Of a stretch of DNA of 64,000 bases, positions 1 to 7,854 are shown in pieces (the first letter of the stretch is position 1; every line of letters starts with the position of its first letter). The notes beneath the pieces are model-generated. The model was not told the origin of the DNA and searched no databases. It saw only the letters and a list, made by a program, of their open reading frames with translations. Origin of the DNA: Jatrophihabitans_A lederbergiae (GTDB lineage: Bacteria > Actinomycetota > Actinomycetes > Mycobacteriales > Jatrophihabitantaceae); NCBI RefSeq assembly GCF_031845305.1, contig NZ_JAVREH010000018.1, forward strand, positions 1 to 64,000, in the 5' to 3' direction. A program made the translations under genes and the position numbers.

Positions 1-111
1 CACTCCGCCGAGGACCTCGACTGGGTCGCCCAGGAACTCAACGACCGCCCCCGCAAACGGCTAGCGTTCAAGAAGCCGAACGAACTGATCGGCGACCTGC
101 TGTTGCAATGA
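1..111 (+). pseudogene. C-terminal end of an IS30-type transposase (cut by window edge)
   Basis: An open frame runs from base 1 to a TGA at 109-111 and gives 36 residues. They contain the stretch ELNDRPRKRLAFKKPNEL, which matches the C-terminal end of IS30-family DDE transposases (usually A.ELN.RPRK.L..K.P.E). The catalytic residues lie outside the window, so it cannot be told whether the gene is intact. It marks the left edge as a place where mobile DNA has inserted. Confidence 0.8.
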
Positions 112-178
112 CCGCCAGAATCCGCCGGTCGGCTACTGGACGCAGTTCCGAGTGGCGCGAACTGCCCGGTGGATGGGG

Positions 179-1078
179 TTACGGGTTCGTTGGAGGCCGA
201 CCGGCCGATATTTCGCGGGCGGTGAGCGCGATGGTGATTTCTGCGAGCAGGGTGTCGGGGGCGTCGGTGAGCAGGTCGTGCGCGGCGTTGGGAATGATCC
301 GCAACCGGACCGGCCCAGGACAGGCGTCAGTGGTGGCGACAGCCAGCTCTGGCGTGGTGAGCGGGTCTTGTTCCCCGACGACGACGGTGACCGGGCAGCG
401 GGTTTGGCGAGCGTCGTCGGTCAGATCGAGCTGGCTGAACAGCGGGGTGAAGTATTGGTTGACCTGCGGAGTCCTGATCTGCGCCGCGCGCACCGCTGCC
501 AACTCGCTGCCCGGCTGGCGTGTCGCCATCAGGGTCTGGACGTGCTTACCGAACGCGGGGGTCGCCTCGACGCTCGAATCGGCGTGCACCGCTCGCCACG
601 TGGCGGCGCTGGCCGGGCCCCCCAGGGTCCGCATCCGCTCGGCGCCTTCCTCGACGGTGGGCAACCGCGCGGTGGTCGCGGCGACCACCAGACTGCCCAA
701 CTGCTCAGGGTGGCGCGCCGCGTAGCGCAGTGCGACCCAGCCACCGAAGGACACTCCGACCACCACCGGGCGGTGCAGCGCCAGTTTATCGATCACGACG
801 GCCAGGTCGTCGGCCCAGTCGTCGAGCGTCCAGCTTGACGATGACGCCAGGTCACTGCGGCCGTGGCCGCGCAAGTCCGGCACGACAAGGGCGGCCCGCT
901 CAGCTAGTGGGGCGAGCACGTGGCGCAATCCACCGCCGTCGACACCCGGACCGCCATGGACCGCCACCACCGCGGCGTCGGAAGAACGGTGATCGGCTCG
1001 ACCCTGCACCGTGCCGCGCAGCATCACCCCGCGGACGGCGAACTCCCACCACACCGGATCAGCCAAGCCGTTCGTCAC
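179..1078 (-). CDS. alpha/beta hydrolase
   Basis: A 299-residue protein of the alpha/beta hydrolase superfamily. The order of motifs is classical: an oxyanion-side HGGPG near the N-terminus, DLRGHGRS, the nucleophile elbow GVSFGG, an acid in GEQDPLTTPE, and a late histidine in NAAHDLLTDAP. Substrate cannot be predicted; the fold covers esterases, lactonases and haloperoxidase-like enzymes. The frame stays open up to 1222, which would overlap the upstream gene by 26 nt. The GTG at 1078 is preferred because the sequence before it (many R, W and C) looks non-coding. It is the last of three genes read leftward after the acetyltransferase and phosphotransferase-like genes, with a gap of about 118 nt. 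Confidence 0.8.
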   Translation of the reverse strand: MTNGLADPVWWEFAVRGVMLRGTVQGRADHRSSDAAVVAVHGGPGVDGGGLRHVLAPLAERAALVVPDLRGHGRSDLASSSSWTLDDWADDLAVVIDKLALHRPVVVGVSFGGWVALRYAARHPEQLGSLVVAATTARLPTVEEGAERMRTLGGPASAATWRAVHADSSVEATPAFGKHVQTLMATRQPGSELAAVRAAQIRTPQVNQYFTPLFSQLDLTDDARQTRCPVTVVVGEQDPLTTPELAVATTDACPGPVRLRIIPNAAHDLLTDAPDTLLAEITIALTAREISAGRPPTNP

Positions 1079-1196
1079 CCCACCAGACTGCCGCAGTCCC
1101 GACACCCACCGCCACCAAAGTGGTCTGGGACAGGATCGATGACCGCGACAGGTTCCTCCTGCGGGACGCACCGACCGATCCGTCTTGCGCCTCGTG

Positions 1197-2135
1197 TCAG
1201 AGAAGCGCAGATCGGGCCTCATCGAGCACTGCGCGGGCGGCGACGAGGCGGTGGCGGCAGCGGCCGGGCATGGTGCGCCAGTAGTACGGGAAGGTCATCA
1301 CGGCGATGGCGAATGCCCAGGCCCGCGCCACCTGCCACTCGTCGTCGCCGACGTCGACCGTACGGCGGAACACCTCGCGGTCGGCTGGGCCGAACAGCTC
1401 CCAAGCCCCGACTAGGCCGACTGCGGGTCGACCGACGGCCAGACCGCCGAGGTCGAGCACTCCGGCGAGCGTCCGGTCGGCGGCTGCTGGCCCGCGTACG
1501 AGCAGGTTCTCGGCGAGCAGGTCGGCGTGCACCCATGTCGGGGCGACGTCGGGTTCGGGCAGGTCGGCCGTCGACGCCCAGTACCGCGCCGCGGCGGCGA
1601 GGTCGAGCTCGAGGCCCGGCACTTCGCGGCAGCGGGCGAGCCAGTCGTTAATCTCGTCGCGGACGTCGCGTAGCCGGCCGGCGCGGTAGGACGCGAGGGC
1701 CGGATCAGCGGCGGCGTCGGAAGGCACCGGAAGCGACCGGAGCTGCCGCGCGACCTCGCCGAGCTCGACGGCGAGCGCGGTGGTCGTGGGGCCGCTCGGC
1801 AGCGGGACGGCCGGCGTCTCACCCTCGATCCACGACACGACCGCCCACCGCTCGGGGAATTCGGCGTCGGGTTCGCCGACCACCATCACCTCGGGCACCG
1901 CGACCGATATACGCGGGGCCAACCATCGGGACCACCGGGCCTCGGCCTTGATCGATGCCGAGCCGCCGGGTTGGCGGGGCAGCCGCACCGCGAGGTCGTC
2001 ACCGAGCCGGTACAGCACGTTCGACGACCCCGCGACGTCTAACCGCTGCAAGGGCCGGTCGGCGAGCGCCGGTGCGTCGCGACGCAGCAGCGTCCGCACG
2101 AGCTTGTCGGTGATCGGGAGGTCGTCGTCGTGCAT
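1197..2135 (-). CDS. aminoglycoside phosphotransferase-fold kinase-like protein
   Basis: A 312-residue protein with the aminoglycoside/choline kinase (APH) fold. Visible landmarks are an N-terminal lobe with SSNVLYRLGDDLAVRLPR (nucleotide-binding lysine position replaced by arginine), the catalytic loop as HADLLAENLLV in place of the usual HGDLHPGN, and LDLGGLAVGRPAVGL in place of D-F-G..G.P..D. The catalytic-loop aspartate and the metal-binding aspartate remain, but the final conserved aspartate is missing. Activity on an aminoglycoside is therefore uncertain; it may act on a small metabolite. Its ATG overlaps the stop codon of the upstream acetyltransferase gene by one base (TGATG), which implies translational coupling. 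Confidence 0.75.
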   Translation of the reverse strand: MHDDDLPITDKLVRTLLRRDAPALADRPLQRLDVAGSSNVLYRLGDDLAVRLPRQPGGSASIKAEARWSRWLAPRISVAVPEVMVVGEPDAEFPERWAVVSWIEGETPAVPLPSGPTTTALAVELGEVARQLRSLPVPSDAAADPALASYRAGRLRDVRDEINDWLARCREVPGLELDLAAAARYWASTADLPEPDVAPTWVHADLLAENLLVRGPAAADRTLAGVLDLGGLAVGRPAVGLVGAWELFGPADREVFRRTVDVGDDEWQVARAWAFAIAVMTFPYYWRTMPGRCRHRLVAARAVLDEARSALL

Positions 2136-3322
2136 CAGAACGCGAAAGAGTTGAACGGGGCGGGATCGGTGCGCAGTAACCGGCCGAGCCGGTCAAGCGT
2201 TCCGGACCGGTGCTCCTGGATCAGACCAGCCATCGCGAGCAGCCGGGCCGACCCGCCGCCGAGGAACAGCCGCGACAGCGCACGGATGTCGACGGTGAGG
2301 TCCGGCGATGCGGTCGTGCGCGCGCAGTTCCCGTCAGTTCCGGACGTCTCAAGCCGCCAGGCTCCCGTGTTGTTGCGGCACATCGGATCGTCGGCGACCT
2401 CGACGACGAGAGTCTCGGCGTACGGGTAGGTGCGCCGCGAGAGGCAGGACGGGACGTCGAGCAGTCGCAGCCAGAGGTTGTCCGATTGGCGGGTCACCCG
2501 CATGCCGCGGGGGTCGGTGAGCATCCAGCGCAGCGGTTCGTCGGTGGGGCGGCCGGCGGCGACGACCCTTCGGGCGAGGTCGACGGAGAAGATCGTCTGC
2601 CACAGTGCGCGGTAGGCAGCCGTGCTCGTGGTGCACAGTCCGTCGACAACCACGGTGCCCGCCTCGGCCGTCGTCCGGCCCCACGGCTGGCGGAACCGCG
2701 CGACACCATCGACCTCGCCCGCGGTGCGGTGCACGAGGTACTGCGGCGGGCCGTCGGTCCCCACTGCCGCGTCCGACAGGTCTGACCAGCGGCCCGGCCG
2801 AGCCGCGAGCTCGCCGACGGTACAGGCCCGGACTTTCTCGTGCAGGGCCGGCCAGACCGTGCGGTCTGTCGCGGGCGCGAACCCGAAGTTGCCGTAGATC
2901 GATCCCTCACTCGCGCTCAGCCCGGCGACCGACTCGCCGCGGGCGAGCGCGTCGTCGAACATCCGTTGCATCATGTGACGAAGCAGCCCCCGGCGACGGT
3001 GCGTCACGAGCACCCCGGTCGAGGTGACCCCTCCCAGTGGGCGGGTGAGCAGGCCGGGGACGGTGAGCTCGTGCGAAATCATCGCCGACGCCCCGACCAT
3101 CCGGCCGTCGACCACGGCGGCCACGGGGTGCAGGTCAGGGGCCTCGAGGTCACGCACCTGCTCGGCGACCACGCCGGCGGTGCTCGGCGCCGGCCACGGC
3201 TCCGGCCCGTCGTACCAAGCAGCCGGCGCCGGTTCCCACATCGGCCGGCCGGTGTACTGAGGCAAGACCCGCACCCAATCCGCGGCGTCACCCGGCCCCA
3301 CCGCACGGATCTCGACCATCAC
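2135..3322 (-). CDS. Eis-like GNAT N-acetyltransferase
   Basis: A 395-residue protein of the Eis (enhanced intracellular survival) family. These have two GNAT domains and an SCP2-like C-terminal domain, and known members acetylate aminoglycoside amino groups from acetyl-CoA. The N-terminal GNAT domain has GGVTSTGVLVTHRRRGLL, which holds the acetyl-CoA binding V.V...RRRG.. loop, then EGSIYGNFGFAPA. The chain ends in SFAF, fitting the family habit of using the C-terminal carboxylate as catalytic base. Length (about 400) is normal. It overlaps the phosphotransferase-fold gene, so two families often linked to aminoglycoside modification are co-translated; resistance is plausible but unproven. Confidence 0.85.
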   Translation of the reverse strand: MMVEIRAVGPGDAADWVRVLPQYTGRPMWEPAPAAWYDGPEPWPAPSTAGVVAEQVRDLEAPDLHPVAAVVDGRMVGASAMISHELTVPGLLTRPLGGVTSTGVLVTHRRRGLLRHMMQRMFDDALARGESVAGLSASEGSIYGNFGFAPATDRTVWPALHEKVRACTVGELAARPGRWSDLSDAAVGTDGPPQYLVHRTAGEVDGVARFRQPWGRTTAEAGTVVVDGLCTTSTAAYRALWQTIFSVDLARRVVAAGRPTDEPLRWMLTDPRGMRVTRQSDNLWLRLLDVPSCLSRRTYPYAETLVVEVADDPMCRNNTGAWRLETSGTDGNCARTTASPDLTVDIRALSRLFLGGGSARLLAMAGLIQEHRSGTLDRLGRLLRTDPAPFNSFAF

Positions 3323-3680
3323 ATCGCCGAGCGTAAGTCAGGACGCGAGCGGATTGCGTCGATCAAGTTCGGGCGGGCAGCCCATCACGACCCTGCGGCG
3401 CCTTGCAGGGCCCACGCTGCCCTGCAGGCGAATCCGTGTGGAGGATCGTCTGCGAGACGGCTGGTGCGCCAGATAACGCTGCGAGAACCGTGCCAGTTAC
3501 TGCTGCCGGTCACAGCGAATCCGAGCTCGTGCCGGCCGAATCGCGGGTGTCTCAGAAACGATCCTTTTCCTTACGTAAACCGAATGGCTCCGACACGCCG
3601 AGCCAACAACGTCGGAAACCCGTGTCAGAATCTCGCCCGCCGGGTGCGGTCTTGTCGTTGAGTTCCTTTACAGTCCGGCC
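3323..3680. other. Intergenic region with hairpin upstream of the recombinase
   Basis: No gene is seen in these 358 bases. An inverted repeat at about 3401-3428 pairs CCTTGCAGGGC with GCCCTGCAGG across a short loop; it could end leftward or rightward transcripts. Because a small serine recombinase begins at 3681, this space is also where a res-like recombination site would be expected, but no set of paired dimer sites can be defined by eye. No strong Shine-Dalgarno precedes the recombinase ATG. Confidence 0.4.
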
Positions 3681-4265
3681 ATGACGAACTACCGATATGG
3701 GTATGTGCGGGTGTCGACGCTGGAGCAGGATCCGGCCGGCCAGCTCGACGCGATGGCAGCGGCCGGTGTCGAGCGCGAACGGGTCTTTGTCGAGCGTGCC
3801 TCAGGCGCACTGGACAGCCGGCCCGAGCTGGCCAAGCTGCTCGGTGTGCTGCGGCCGGGCGACACGCTCGTGGTGTGGCGGCTGGACCGGCTGGGTCGGT
3901 CGACGTCGCATTTGATTCAGACGGTGACCGAGCTGGGGGAACGGGGCATCGGCTTCCACTCGCTCACCGAGGCGATCGACACCACCACCTCAGCCGGCCG
4001 GCTGCTGTTCGGCATTCTGGCGTCGCTGGCCGCGTTCGAGCGCGACGTCATTCGCGAGCGCACTATGGCCGGCCTGGCCGCCGCCCGGGCGCGTGGCAAC
4101 GTAGGAGGCCGGCCGCCGATCATGACGCCGGAGAAGCTGGCCGTCGCCCGCCAGATGCTCGACGCTGGAACACCTAAGAGCGTCGTGGCCAAGACGATCG
4201 GCGTCAGCCGCCCGACGCTATACACACATCTTGGCCGGTTACTTAACGACGGAGTGACGAGGTGA
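3681..4265 (+). CDS. serine recombinase (resolvase/invertase family)
   Basis: A 194-residue small serine recombinase that cuts and rejoins DNA through a phosphoserine link. The catalytic serine is in YGYVRVSTLEQ (about residue 12). The arginine-rich active-site segment VVWRLDRLGRST follows, then FGILASLAAFERDVIRERT (E-helix), and a C-terminal helix-turn-helix ending GVSRPTLYTHLGRLL. Length matches resolvases such as those of Tn3-like elements (about 185-200). Its stop overlaps the start of the TIR-like gene (GTGA), so the two are translated together. This arrangement suggests the recombinase is a fixed part of the TIR operon, as a regulator, an inversion switch or a mobility helper, rather than a leftover. 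Confidence 0.92.
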   Translation: MTNYRYGYVRVSTLEQDPAGQLDAMAAAGVERERVFVERASGALDSRPELAKLLGVLRPGDTLVVWRLDRLGRSTSHLIQTVTELGERGIGFHSLTEAIDTTTSAGRLLFGILASLAAFERDVIRERTMAGLAAARARGNVGGRPPIMTPEKLAVARQMLDAGTPKSVVAKTIGVSRPTLYTHLGRLLNDGVTR

Positions 4266-5395
4266 GCAGCTACTTGGAGGAGGTTGACAGCCTCGTCAAG
4301 CAAGCGGCCGGGGCCTCTGATGAGGCCGTGGAGGCAGCCCTCGGCACCATCCGAAGCGAAGCGTCCAAGGTTCACTTGGCGTGGTCGGGATCGAACATCG
4401 GCTATCACGCTATGGTCTATTACGACGGTTTTGAGGCGCCGCCGGCTGGGCGGCAGTTCAGCCGAGAGTGGGGCCTTTTCGGCGGAAGCATGCTGGCACC
4501 TGACTCGACAGGTTGGGCGCAGCGCACCTACTCCGAAGTCGTCACGCACATCACCACGCGGGCGAACACCCTCGACCCCGACGCAATGAAAGCTCCGGTG
4601 AAGCTTGCCGAAGCCACTCTGCATGAGGTCAAAGCCGGGCTCGAATCAGTCCTCGAGACGGTCCTGGCTGAGGCCGACGACGCCTACTTACGACGACAGC
4701 TCATTGAGGTCCAGAAGGTCGACGTTGTTGCAGTTCAATCGTTCCGGCGAACCATGATGCCCACTGGCCAGCTGGTGACGCGCGACCCCACTGCTGATGC
4801 TGTTCTCGCCCTAGCGCCGCACCAGGAGTTCGTCGCGGTGATCGAGTCGATGCGCTCGCCGTACGTCGGCCTGCAAGAACTGGTTCGGCTAGGCAACCAG
4901 GTGGTCAGCCACCTTCGGCGCCGTCCAGCACCGACCGTTGACGGTCTGAAAGGCGTGCCGGTGGGGGCCGGCAAGGTGTTCATCGGCCACGGTCGATCCA
5001 AGGAGTGGATGGCGTTGAGCGCGTTCGTGGAGAAGCGCTTGAGGCTAGACACAGATGAGTACAACCGGATCCCGACCGCAGGTATCCATACCTCTGACCG
5101 GCTGCAAAGCATGCTCGACGACGCGGCGTTTGCGCTGCTGGTCCTCACAGGTGAAGACGAACAGGAGGACGGGCGGATCGTCGCGCGGCTCAACGTCGTT
5201 CACGAAGTGGGCCTGTTCCAAGGCCGGCTCGGACTACGGCGAGCGATCGTCATGCTCGAAGACGGGTGCGAGGAGTTCTCCAACATTGCCGGCCTTGGCC
5301 AGATCAGATTCCCCAGGGGCAACATCAGTGCAGCGTTCGAGGAGGTCCGGGAGATCCTCGAACGAGAAGGACTGATGGTTTCGGTCACGGAATGA
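4262..5395 (+). CDS. TIR-like domain effector (CAP12/Pycsar-type)
   Basis: A 377-residue protein. Residues about 1-235 are not recognised and may be a sensor or oligomerisation region. Residues about 238-370 match the TIR-like family (PF10137), which includes CD-NTase-associated CAP12 effectors. They show KVFIGHGRSKEW, a strand with FALLVLTGEDEQ, then ARLNVVHEVGLFQGRLG carrying the hallmark glutamate of the NAD-cleaving site, and IAGLGQIRFP. Members with activity degrade NAD+ after infection sensing and stop growth. GTG start, with a 4-nt overlap with the upstream recombinase; its own stop overlaps the next small gene (ATGA). No nucleotide cyclase is nearby, so this is not a complete CBASS or Pycsar system. 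NAD cleavage is inferred. Confidence 0.85.
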   Translation: MSSYLEEVDSLVKQAAGASDEAVEAALGTIRSEASKVHLAWSGSNIGYHAMVYYDGFEAPPAGRQFSREWGLFGGSMLAPDSTGWAQRTYSEVVTHITTRANTLDPDAMKAPVKLAEATLHEVKAGLESVLETVLAEADDAYLRRQLIEVQKVDVVAVQSFRRTMMPTGQLVTRDPTADAVLALAPHQEFVAVIESMRSPYVGLQELVRLGNQVVSHLRRRPAPTVDGLKGVPVGAGKVFIGHGRSKEWMALSAFVEKRLRLDTDEYNRIPTAGIHTSDRLQSMLDDAAFALLVLTGEDEQEDGRIVARLNVVHEVGLFQGRLGLRRAIVMLEDGCEEFSNIAGLGQIRFPRGNISAAFEEVREILEREGLMVSVTE

Positions 5396-5592
5396 AGATC
5401 GGGTCCGCCCTCGGCCTGGTCTGCGTCGCAATCAGCCTCGTAGCGACCGTGCTGGCTCTGTACTTGGCGGTGGCGGCCGTGGCCAGCCTTGCGGCCGCGG
5501 CGGTGTGCTGGGTAGTCAGTCGAGCTACGAGCCGGCGAGAGAGCCGGGCGGATTGGCGGTGGGCGGCCGAGCTGGGGGAGCGTGGGGCATAG
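5392..5592 (+). CDS. small membrane protein of the recombinase-TIR operon
   Basis: A 66-residue protein whose ATG overlaps the stop of the TIR gene (ATGA). Residues about 5-45 are almost wholly hydrophobic (LGLVCVAISLVATVLALYLA, then AVAAVASLAAAAVCWVV), enough for two closely spaced membrane helices. The tail is charged (RATSRRESRADWRW). No family is recognised. Its tight coupling to a TIR effector suggests a membrane anchor, a pore-forming partner or an inhibitor. A short gene with overlap at its 5' end and a clear two-helix pattern is more likely real than chance. Confidence 0.65.
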   Translation: MKIGSALGLVCVAISLVATVLALYLAVAAVASLAAAAVCWVVSRATSRRESRADWRWAAELGERGA

Positions 5593-5596
5593 CAAA

Positions 5597-5650
5597 GCCC
5601 CGTGGTGCCTAACTCAGCCGAAGCTAGCCAGAGGACCGAGACCACGGGGC
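5597..5650 (+). ncRNA. Structured RNA candidate (10-bp hairpin) before the Abi-like gene
   Basis: GCCCCGTGGT at 5597-5606 is the exact reverse complement of ACCACGGGGC at 5641-5650, giving a perfect 10-bp stem around a 34-base loop; within the loop, CCT and AGG near the two ends could extend pairing. The start codon of the Abi-like gene lies 22 bases downstream. Conserved RNAs upstream of Abi genes have been described (the abiF motif), and this may be a similar cis element or small RNA partner. It could instead be the terminator of the recombinase-TIR operon, although no clear U tract follows. Confidence 0.5.
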
Positions 5651-5672
5651 GCTGTCTTCTATCCTACGGGGT

Positions 5673-6524
5673 GTGACCAGTCCTGACCAGCCGGTGGTGT
5701 TGACCCCGGATCAGGTGCGCGAGTGGTTGGGCGGCCCACGGTTCGGCCGGTACCTCACCGCGGCCGATGGCGACGCGGGCCGAGCGCTGGCGTTGTATGA
5801 GTGGAACTCGCATATGGCGGCCGCGGCGTTGCGCGACGTCGGGCACTTCGAGGTCGCGATGCGCAACGCCTACGACGCCGAGCTCAGTGCGCGCTACCCG
5901 GACTGGGCGGCCGACCCGGGCACTGGCCTGTTCCGGTTGGAGAGCGGTCCGGCCAAAGACCGGGTGCCGCAACGTCGAATCAACGCCGGCAGCGTCGACA
6001 AGCTCAACGTGGCTCGGGCCGGCCTCGGCGGTCAGCCGTCGCACGGCCAGGTGGTGGCGGCGCTGGACTTCGGTTTCTGGACCCAGCTCACCGCCAAGGA
6101 GCGAACGAGCACGCTGTGGACGCCGATGGTGGCGCGGGCTTTCCCTGTGCACGTGACACGCGCCGAGGCTCATTCCTTGGTGGACCGGGTGCGCAAGTTC
6201 CGTAACCGGTTGGCGCACAACGAGCCGGTGTTCTCGAACAAGACCGGCTTAGTCAAGCGGATGGAGGAGACCGAGACCCTGTTCCGGCTCTTACGCCCGG
6301 AAGCGGCGGAGTGGGTACGCCAGCACTCCGACGTGCCGCGGCTCATCGCCCGCTGCCCGGTGCCGGGTTTGATGCCCACGACGGGCCGGACCTGGCCGAT
6401 GACCGCGGCTCAGGTCGCGGCACTGTCGATCCCTCGGTCATCGCGCCCGGCGCGCCCGGCGAAGTCAACCCGGACGGTTCCCGATCCCTCACGCCGGCCC
6501 AAGCCGCCCGGCCAGAGCCTGTAG
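5673..6524 (+). CDS. Abi-like protein with HEPN-type motif
   Basis: A 283-residue protein resembling the Abi (abortive infection) family found in actinobacteria. The N-terminal half has ALYEWNSHMAAAALRDVGHF followed by EVAMRNAYDAEL, typical of these proteins. Residues 177-182 read RNRLAH, the R-x4-H signature of HEPN ribonucleases, inside VRKFRNRLAHNEPVF. Known relatives are thought to cleave or bind RNA and halt phage growth. The C-terminal tail (from about 245) is low-complexity, rich in P, R and S. GTG start at 5673. A perfect hairpin lies just upstream, so this may be a protein-RNA pair. It stands next to the TIR operon, making a small defence patch. Confidence 0.75.
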   Translation: MTSPDQPVVLTPDQVREWLGGPRFGRYLTAADGDAGRALALYEWNSHMAAAALRDVGHFEVAMRNAYDAELSARYPDWAADPGTGLFRLESGPAKDRVPQRRINAGSVDKLNVARAGLGGQPSHGQVVAALDFGFWTQLTAKERTSTLWTPMVARAFPVHVTRAEAHSLVDRVRKFRNRLAHNEPVFSNKTGLVKRMEETETLFRLLRPEAAEWVRQHSDVPRLIARCPVPGLMPTTGRTWPMTAAQVAALSIPRSSRPARPAKSTRTVPDPSRRPKPPGQSL

Positions 6525-6752
6525 TTACCAGCAGCCGTAGCGGCGGACACGCTCGGCGTTGACCGCGCCCCAGCCGAGCTGGGCGAGCAGGACCACGGTC
6601 AACAAGCCGCCGATGACGACCACGAGACTGTTGTGTTCGGTGAACGCTGGCACGAACAGGTAGAGCGCAACGATTGCGTTGGTGCCGAACGACATGAAGG
6701 TTAGTCGCGAGTAGCGCCACCATCCGCGTGTCGCGTGGGGAAACGTGACCAT
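6525..6752 (-). CDS. small membrane protein of the mobilisation module
   Basis: A 75-residue protein with two hydrophobic segments (FGTNAIVALYLFVPAF and VVVIGGLLTVVLLAQLGWG) and short basic ends, so probably a two-helix inner-membrane protein. No family recognised. It starts 9 nt after the end of the coiled-coil gene on the same strand and is likely co-transcribed with it. Its stop lies next to the end of the convergent Abi-like gene. Position beside the relaxase genes suggests a role carried by the conjugative element, but this is only context. Confidence 0.55.
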   Translation of the reverse strand: MVTFPHATRGWWRYSRLTFMSFGTNAIVALYLFVPAFTEHNSLVVVIGGLLTVVLLAQLGWGAVNAERVRRYGCW

Positions 6753-6761
6753 CGGTCAGGC

Positions 6762-7061
6762 TCAGGCCACGTCCACGTTGCGCTCGCCGTCATCGACATT
6801 GCTCGATGATGACCCGGTGGCGTCCTTTACGACGCTTGCACCCGCGCCGCCCGGCGCGGGCCGGCGCCCAACCGGCGGTTTGGCATAACCCATCGCGCGG
6901 AGCTGGGCCGGCGCCCAACCGGCGTCCTTGCTTGCGTTCCAAGCCTCGGCATACGCCTCGTCGGCTTTGCTGGCGCCGGCCTGGGCGGCCGTGATCAGCG
7001 CGTCGCCCTCGGCCTGCGCTGCCTCGACAAGCGCCTTGGCCTTCGCGCGGGCGGTCGCCAC
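6762..7061 (-). CDS. alanine-rich coiled-coil protein, possibly 5'-truncated
   Basis: A 99-residue frame from a GTG at 7061. The first 60 residues are Ala/Glu/Lys-rich with heptad-like spacing (ATARAKAKALVEAAQAEGD), typical of a coiled coil; the end holds LRAMGYAKPP and a disordered Gly/Ser/Asp tail. The coiled-coil character continues upstream of the GTG to a stop at about 7138-7140 with no better start codon, so either a non-standard start is used or the gene has lost its 5' end. It is divergent from the MobC-like gene and could be a relaxosome accessory. Function unknown. Confidence 0.5.
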   Translation of the reverse strand: MATARAKAKALVEAAQAEGDALITAAQAGASKADEAYAEAWNASKDAGWAPAQLRAMGYAKPPVGRRPAPGGAGASVVKDATGSSSSNVDDGERNVDVA

Positions 7062-7140
7062 GTTATCGGCGGCCTCAGCCTGACCGGCCAGGGCTACGCC
7101 CAGCTCGCCGGCCTTGTCGACGAGCGTCCCGCTGATTGTT

Positions 7141-7290
7141 TATGTCCGCCCGAAGGCGGACCGTCTTAACCACCGTATCGACACTGAGCGCCGATGCAGA
7201 GCTACTTTCAGGTATCAAGATAGTTAAATGCTATGCATTTAGGTGGCCCTCCGGGGTCCTGGCGCGCATACTGGCGCGATGCACACCGTC
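7141..7290. other. Candidate oriT region (inverted and direct repeats, AT pocket)
   Basis: This gap lies between the leftward coiled-coil gene and the rightward MobC-like and relaxase genes, where origins of transfer usually sit. It holds three structures: a perfect hairpin GTCCGCC-CGAA-GGCGGAC at 7144-7161; an AT-rich 17-base inverted repeat with 7-base arms (TAAATGC-TAT-GCATTTA) at 7225-7241, unusual in this GC-rich DNA; and direct repeats CTGGCGCG at 7259-7266 and 7271-7278. The nick site cannot be placed by eye. Confidence 0.45.
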
Positions 7291-7376
7291 CTCACTTCCG
7301 GCCTAGGCGCGGGCCGGCCCCTGTCGGGACCTAAGAGCGGTTCGGTCCGACCGGACGCGGTCGTGGACAAGCGGGG

Positions 7377-7805
7377 ATGTGCGTGAGCACTGAAGGGGCG
7401 GAGGGAGCCGCAGGACGGGCACGGTCCAGTCGGAAGCGGACGCATCGGGAGCCGGGCCGGCGCCGGGGGGTGAACGTGCGGTTTGATGACGCGGAGTACG
7501 CGGCGCTGGTGGCGGCGGCGAACCGTGCTGACTTGTCACCCACGGCCTATGTGGGCACGGCGGCATTGGCCGCGGCCCGGGGCACCGAGGCTCCGGGCGC
7601 GCCGATCCGGGAGGCGCTGACGGAGTTAATGCAGGCACGGACAGCGGCGGTGCGGATCGGGGTGGCAGTCAACAAACTCGCCGCGAAGGCATTGGCCGGT
7701 GGCGATGTGACGGCGGCCGAGCTGGCCGCCGCGGCAGAGGCAAGTGACCGAACAGTGGCGCGGGTTGGTGACGCCGCCGCGGCGGTGCATCGGATGATGG
7801 CGTGA
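7377..7805 (+). CDS. MobC-like relaxosome protein
   Basis: A 142-residue protein resembling plasmid mobilisation MobC proteins, which bind oriT and help the relaxase nick it. After a basic, disordered start (about residues 1-32) comes RRGVNVRFDDAEYAALVAAA, a ribbon-helix-helix-like DNA-binding region. Helices with LTELMQARTAAVRIGVAVN follow, where the N..A..N....A pattern is typical of MobC. GTG at 7383 is an alternative start. It lies just downstream of the oriT-like repeats and about 50 nt before the relaxase gene in the same direction. Confidence 0.75.
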   Translation: MCVSTEGAEGAAGRARSSRKRTHREPGRRRGVNVRFDDAEYAALVAAANRADLSPTAYVGTAALAAARGTEAPGAPIREALTELMQARTAAVRIGVAVNKLAAKALAGGDVTAAELAAAAEASDRTVARVGDAAAAVHRMMA

Positions 7806-7854
7806 TCAGCCGCGTGCTTTACGCGCGGGCGGCTGGCTCGGTGCTGCGGGCGCG

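Noticed and set aside
3681..5395. Complete CBASS or Pycsar system
   Set aside because: Only the TIR-like effector is present; no CD-NTase or Pyc cyclase is encoded nearby.
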